Positions 23,732 through 24,296 of a stretch of DNA of 24,296 nt are shown here, one piece after another (position 1 is the first letter of the stretch; every line of letters begins with the position of its first letter). The translations under genes were made by a program, and so were the position numbers. This DNA is from Geobacter sp. (GTDB lineage: Bacteria > Desulfobacterota > Desulfuromonadia > Geobacterales > Geobacteraceae). The notes under the pieces were generated by a model, which saw nothing but the letters and a program-made list of their open reading frames with translations, searched no databases and was not told where the DNA came from. The stretch spans positions 1-24,296 of the forward strand of contig RPRC01000123.1 in NCBI GenBank assembly GCA_003857395.1, in the 5' to 3' direction.

Positions 23732-23773
23732 GTCCCCGCGCTGTGTCAGCATGCGCGGACACAGCGCGGGGAC
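23732..23773. repeat. Perfect 16-bp inverted repeat in the island intergenic region
   Basis: GTCCCCGCGCTGTGTC (23732-23747) and its exact complement (23758-23773) flank a 10-nt spacer that contains most of a GCATGC palindrome. An outer pair GGTGTT/AACACC (23711-23716, 23774-23779) extends the symmetry. No T-run follows. Candidate roles are an origin hairpin, a transfer or recombination site, or a dimer-binding operator. The 178-bp gap also holds the short palindromes GCATATGC and GCAGCTGC. Confidence 0.75.
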
Positions 23774-23827
23774 AACACCGGCGCGGGTTTGCGGGGATCG
23801 ATGCGACACAATGGGGAGGACAGCAGC

Positions 23828-24130
23828 ATGAGCAAGGGGGACGAGACATTTGACGCACTGGCGGAGGTGGAGCGCATCCGTGCCCGCCGCGCCGAGGCGA
23901 GGCGCAAGCTCTACCGCAGGAGTCGCCTCGACAGGTACCGTGCCGAGCTGGTTGCGATGAAACGGGCAGGCGCCTCGTGCGCCGACCTGGCCGAGTGGCT
24001 GCGGGTGCAGCACCGCTGCAAGGTCAACCGCAGCACCATTGACCGCTATCTCAAAAAGCTGCCGGAACTGCACGGGGCTCAGGCGGTCGCAATAGAATCA
24101 GGACCGCCTCTGCCAGGGGACGACAGGTAA
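23828..24130 (+). CDS. Small HTH-like basic protein of the island, unknown function
   Basis: This 100-aa protein has a strongly basic helical N-terminal half (RIRARRAEARRKLYRRSRL) followed by a segment with the form of a helix-turn-helix: AGASCADLAEWLR, then VNRSTIDRYLKKLPEL. The longer open frame back to 23546 crosses the inverted repeat, and the ribosome site GGGGAGGA fixes the ATG at 23828. Proteins with this RxxLxxYRAEL...GAS...WLR...RSTxxRYLxKL pattern occur, as far as I recall, in mobile elements and plasmids, sometimes near mobilisation or recombinase genes. DNA binding is a reasonable inference; the 16-bp inverted repeat just upstream could be its target. It precedes the next gene by 10 bp. 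Confidence 0.75.
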   Translation: MSKGDETFDALAEVERIRARRAEARRKLYRRSRLDRYRAELVAMKRAGASCADLAEWLRVQHRCKVNRSTIDRYLKKLPELHGAQAVAIESGPPLPGDDR

Positions 24131-24140
24131 CGGGGAAAAC

Positions 24141-24296
24141 ATGCCGAGCTTCCGCGCACCAAAAGCCCAATCCGAGCATGCCATATCACAGAAGGTCGCC
24201 CTGGGTACAGGACGTCACGATCATCGGGACGACGGCAGGATTCACAGCGTCGGCACGGCACGGAATTACGAGCAGGCCCTCAAGGGGATTGCCGAA
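24141..24296 (+). CDS. Partial CDS, possibly a second tyrosine recombinase (N-terminus only)
   Basis: Fifty-two codons are visible before the right edge. The ATG at 24141 follows CGGGGAAAA, 10 bp after the HTH-like gene. The start is polar and basic. The last part, RIHSVGTARNYEQALKGIAE, resembles the beginning of the SAM-like core-binding domain of phage-type integrases. With no catalytic region visible the assignment is tentative; it could be another DNA-binding protein of the element. Confidence 0.5.
   Translation, partial: MPSFRAPKAQSEHAISQKVALGTGRHDHRDDGRIHSVGTARNYEQALKGIAE

Overview
The window looks like the chromosome of a Geobacter-type deltaproteobacterium (Desulfuromonadales/Geobacteraceae). 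This is an inference from gene content: split gcvPA/gcvPB glycine cleavage genes, futalosine-route menaquinone genes, a LipM-type octanoyltransferase next to lipA, and several interspersed palindromic repeats of a kind I associate with that group. No database search was possible.

Positions 1-18700 are host backbone. On the minus strand lie the start of a znuC-like ABC ATPase and a znuA-like metal-binding lipoprotein. On the plus strand follows a menaquinone block: a UbiA-type prenyltransferase (mqnP-like), ubiX, mqnE and mqnC, then an RNase D gene. After a 141-bp palindromic element comes a minus-strand operon, prmA - rsmE - an acidic zinc-ribbon protein. A 520-bp gene-free stretch leads to an orphan OmpR-type response regulator with a strong terminator and then a periplasmic HtrA/DegP protease with its own promoter. 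Next is gcvT - gcvH - gcvPA - gcvPB - lipM - lipA. These genes encode the T, H and P parts of the glycine cleavage system plus the two enzymes that can build lipoate on the H protein. Overlapping starts and stops show tight coupling in gcvH-gcvPA-gcvPB and in lipM-lipA.

A tRNA-Ser(CGA) gene at 18612-18699 marks the edge of a genomic island that runs off the right end. The island holds: (i) an integration module, made of a stand-alone integrase arm-binding-domain protein and a full P4-type tyrosine integrase, preceded by repeated TCTACCCCTGA motifs that overlap a predicted promoter; (ii) a short leader with a very strong promoter and an intrinsic terminator, predicted to make a small RNA of about 107 nt, or to attenuate the genes behind it; (iii) a replication module with an AlpA-type HTH protein, a Toprim-primase/DUF3631 helicase-like protein and a translationally coupled 55-aa protein; (iv) a 16-bp perfect inverted repeat, a small HTH-like protein and the start of what may be a second recombinase. 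The layout recalls satellite phage P4, where the primase-helicase operon is controlled by premature termination. The attL-side control region and the leader RNA are the parts most worth experimental attention.
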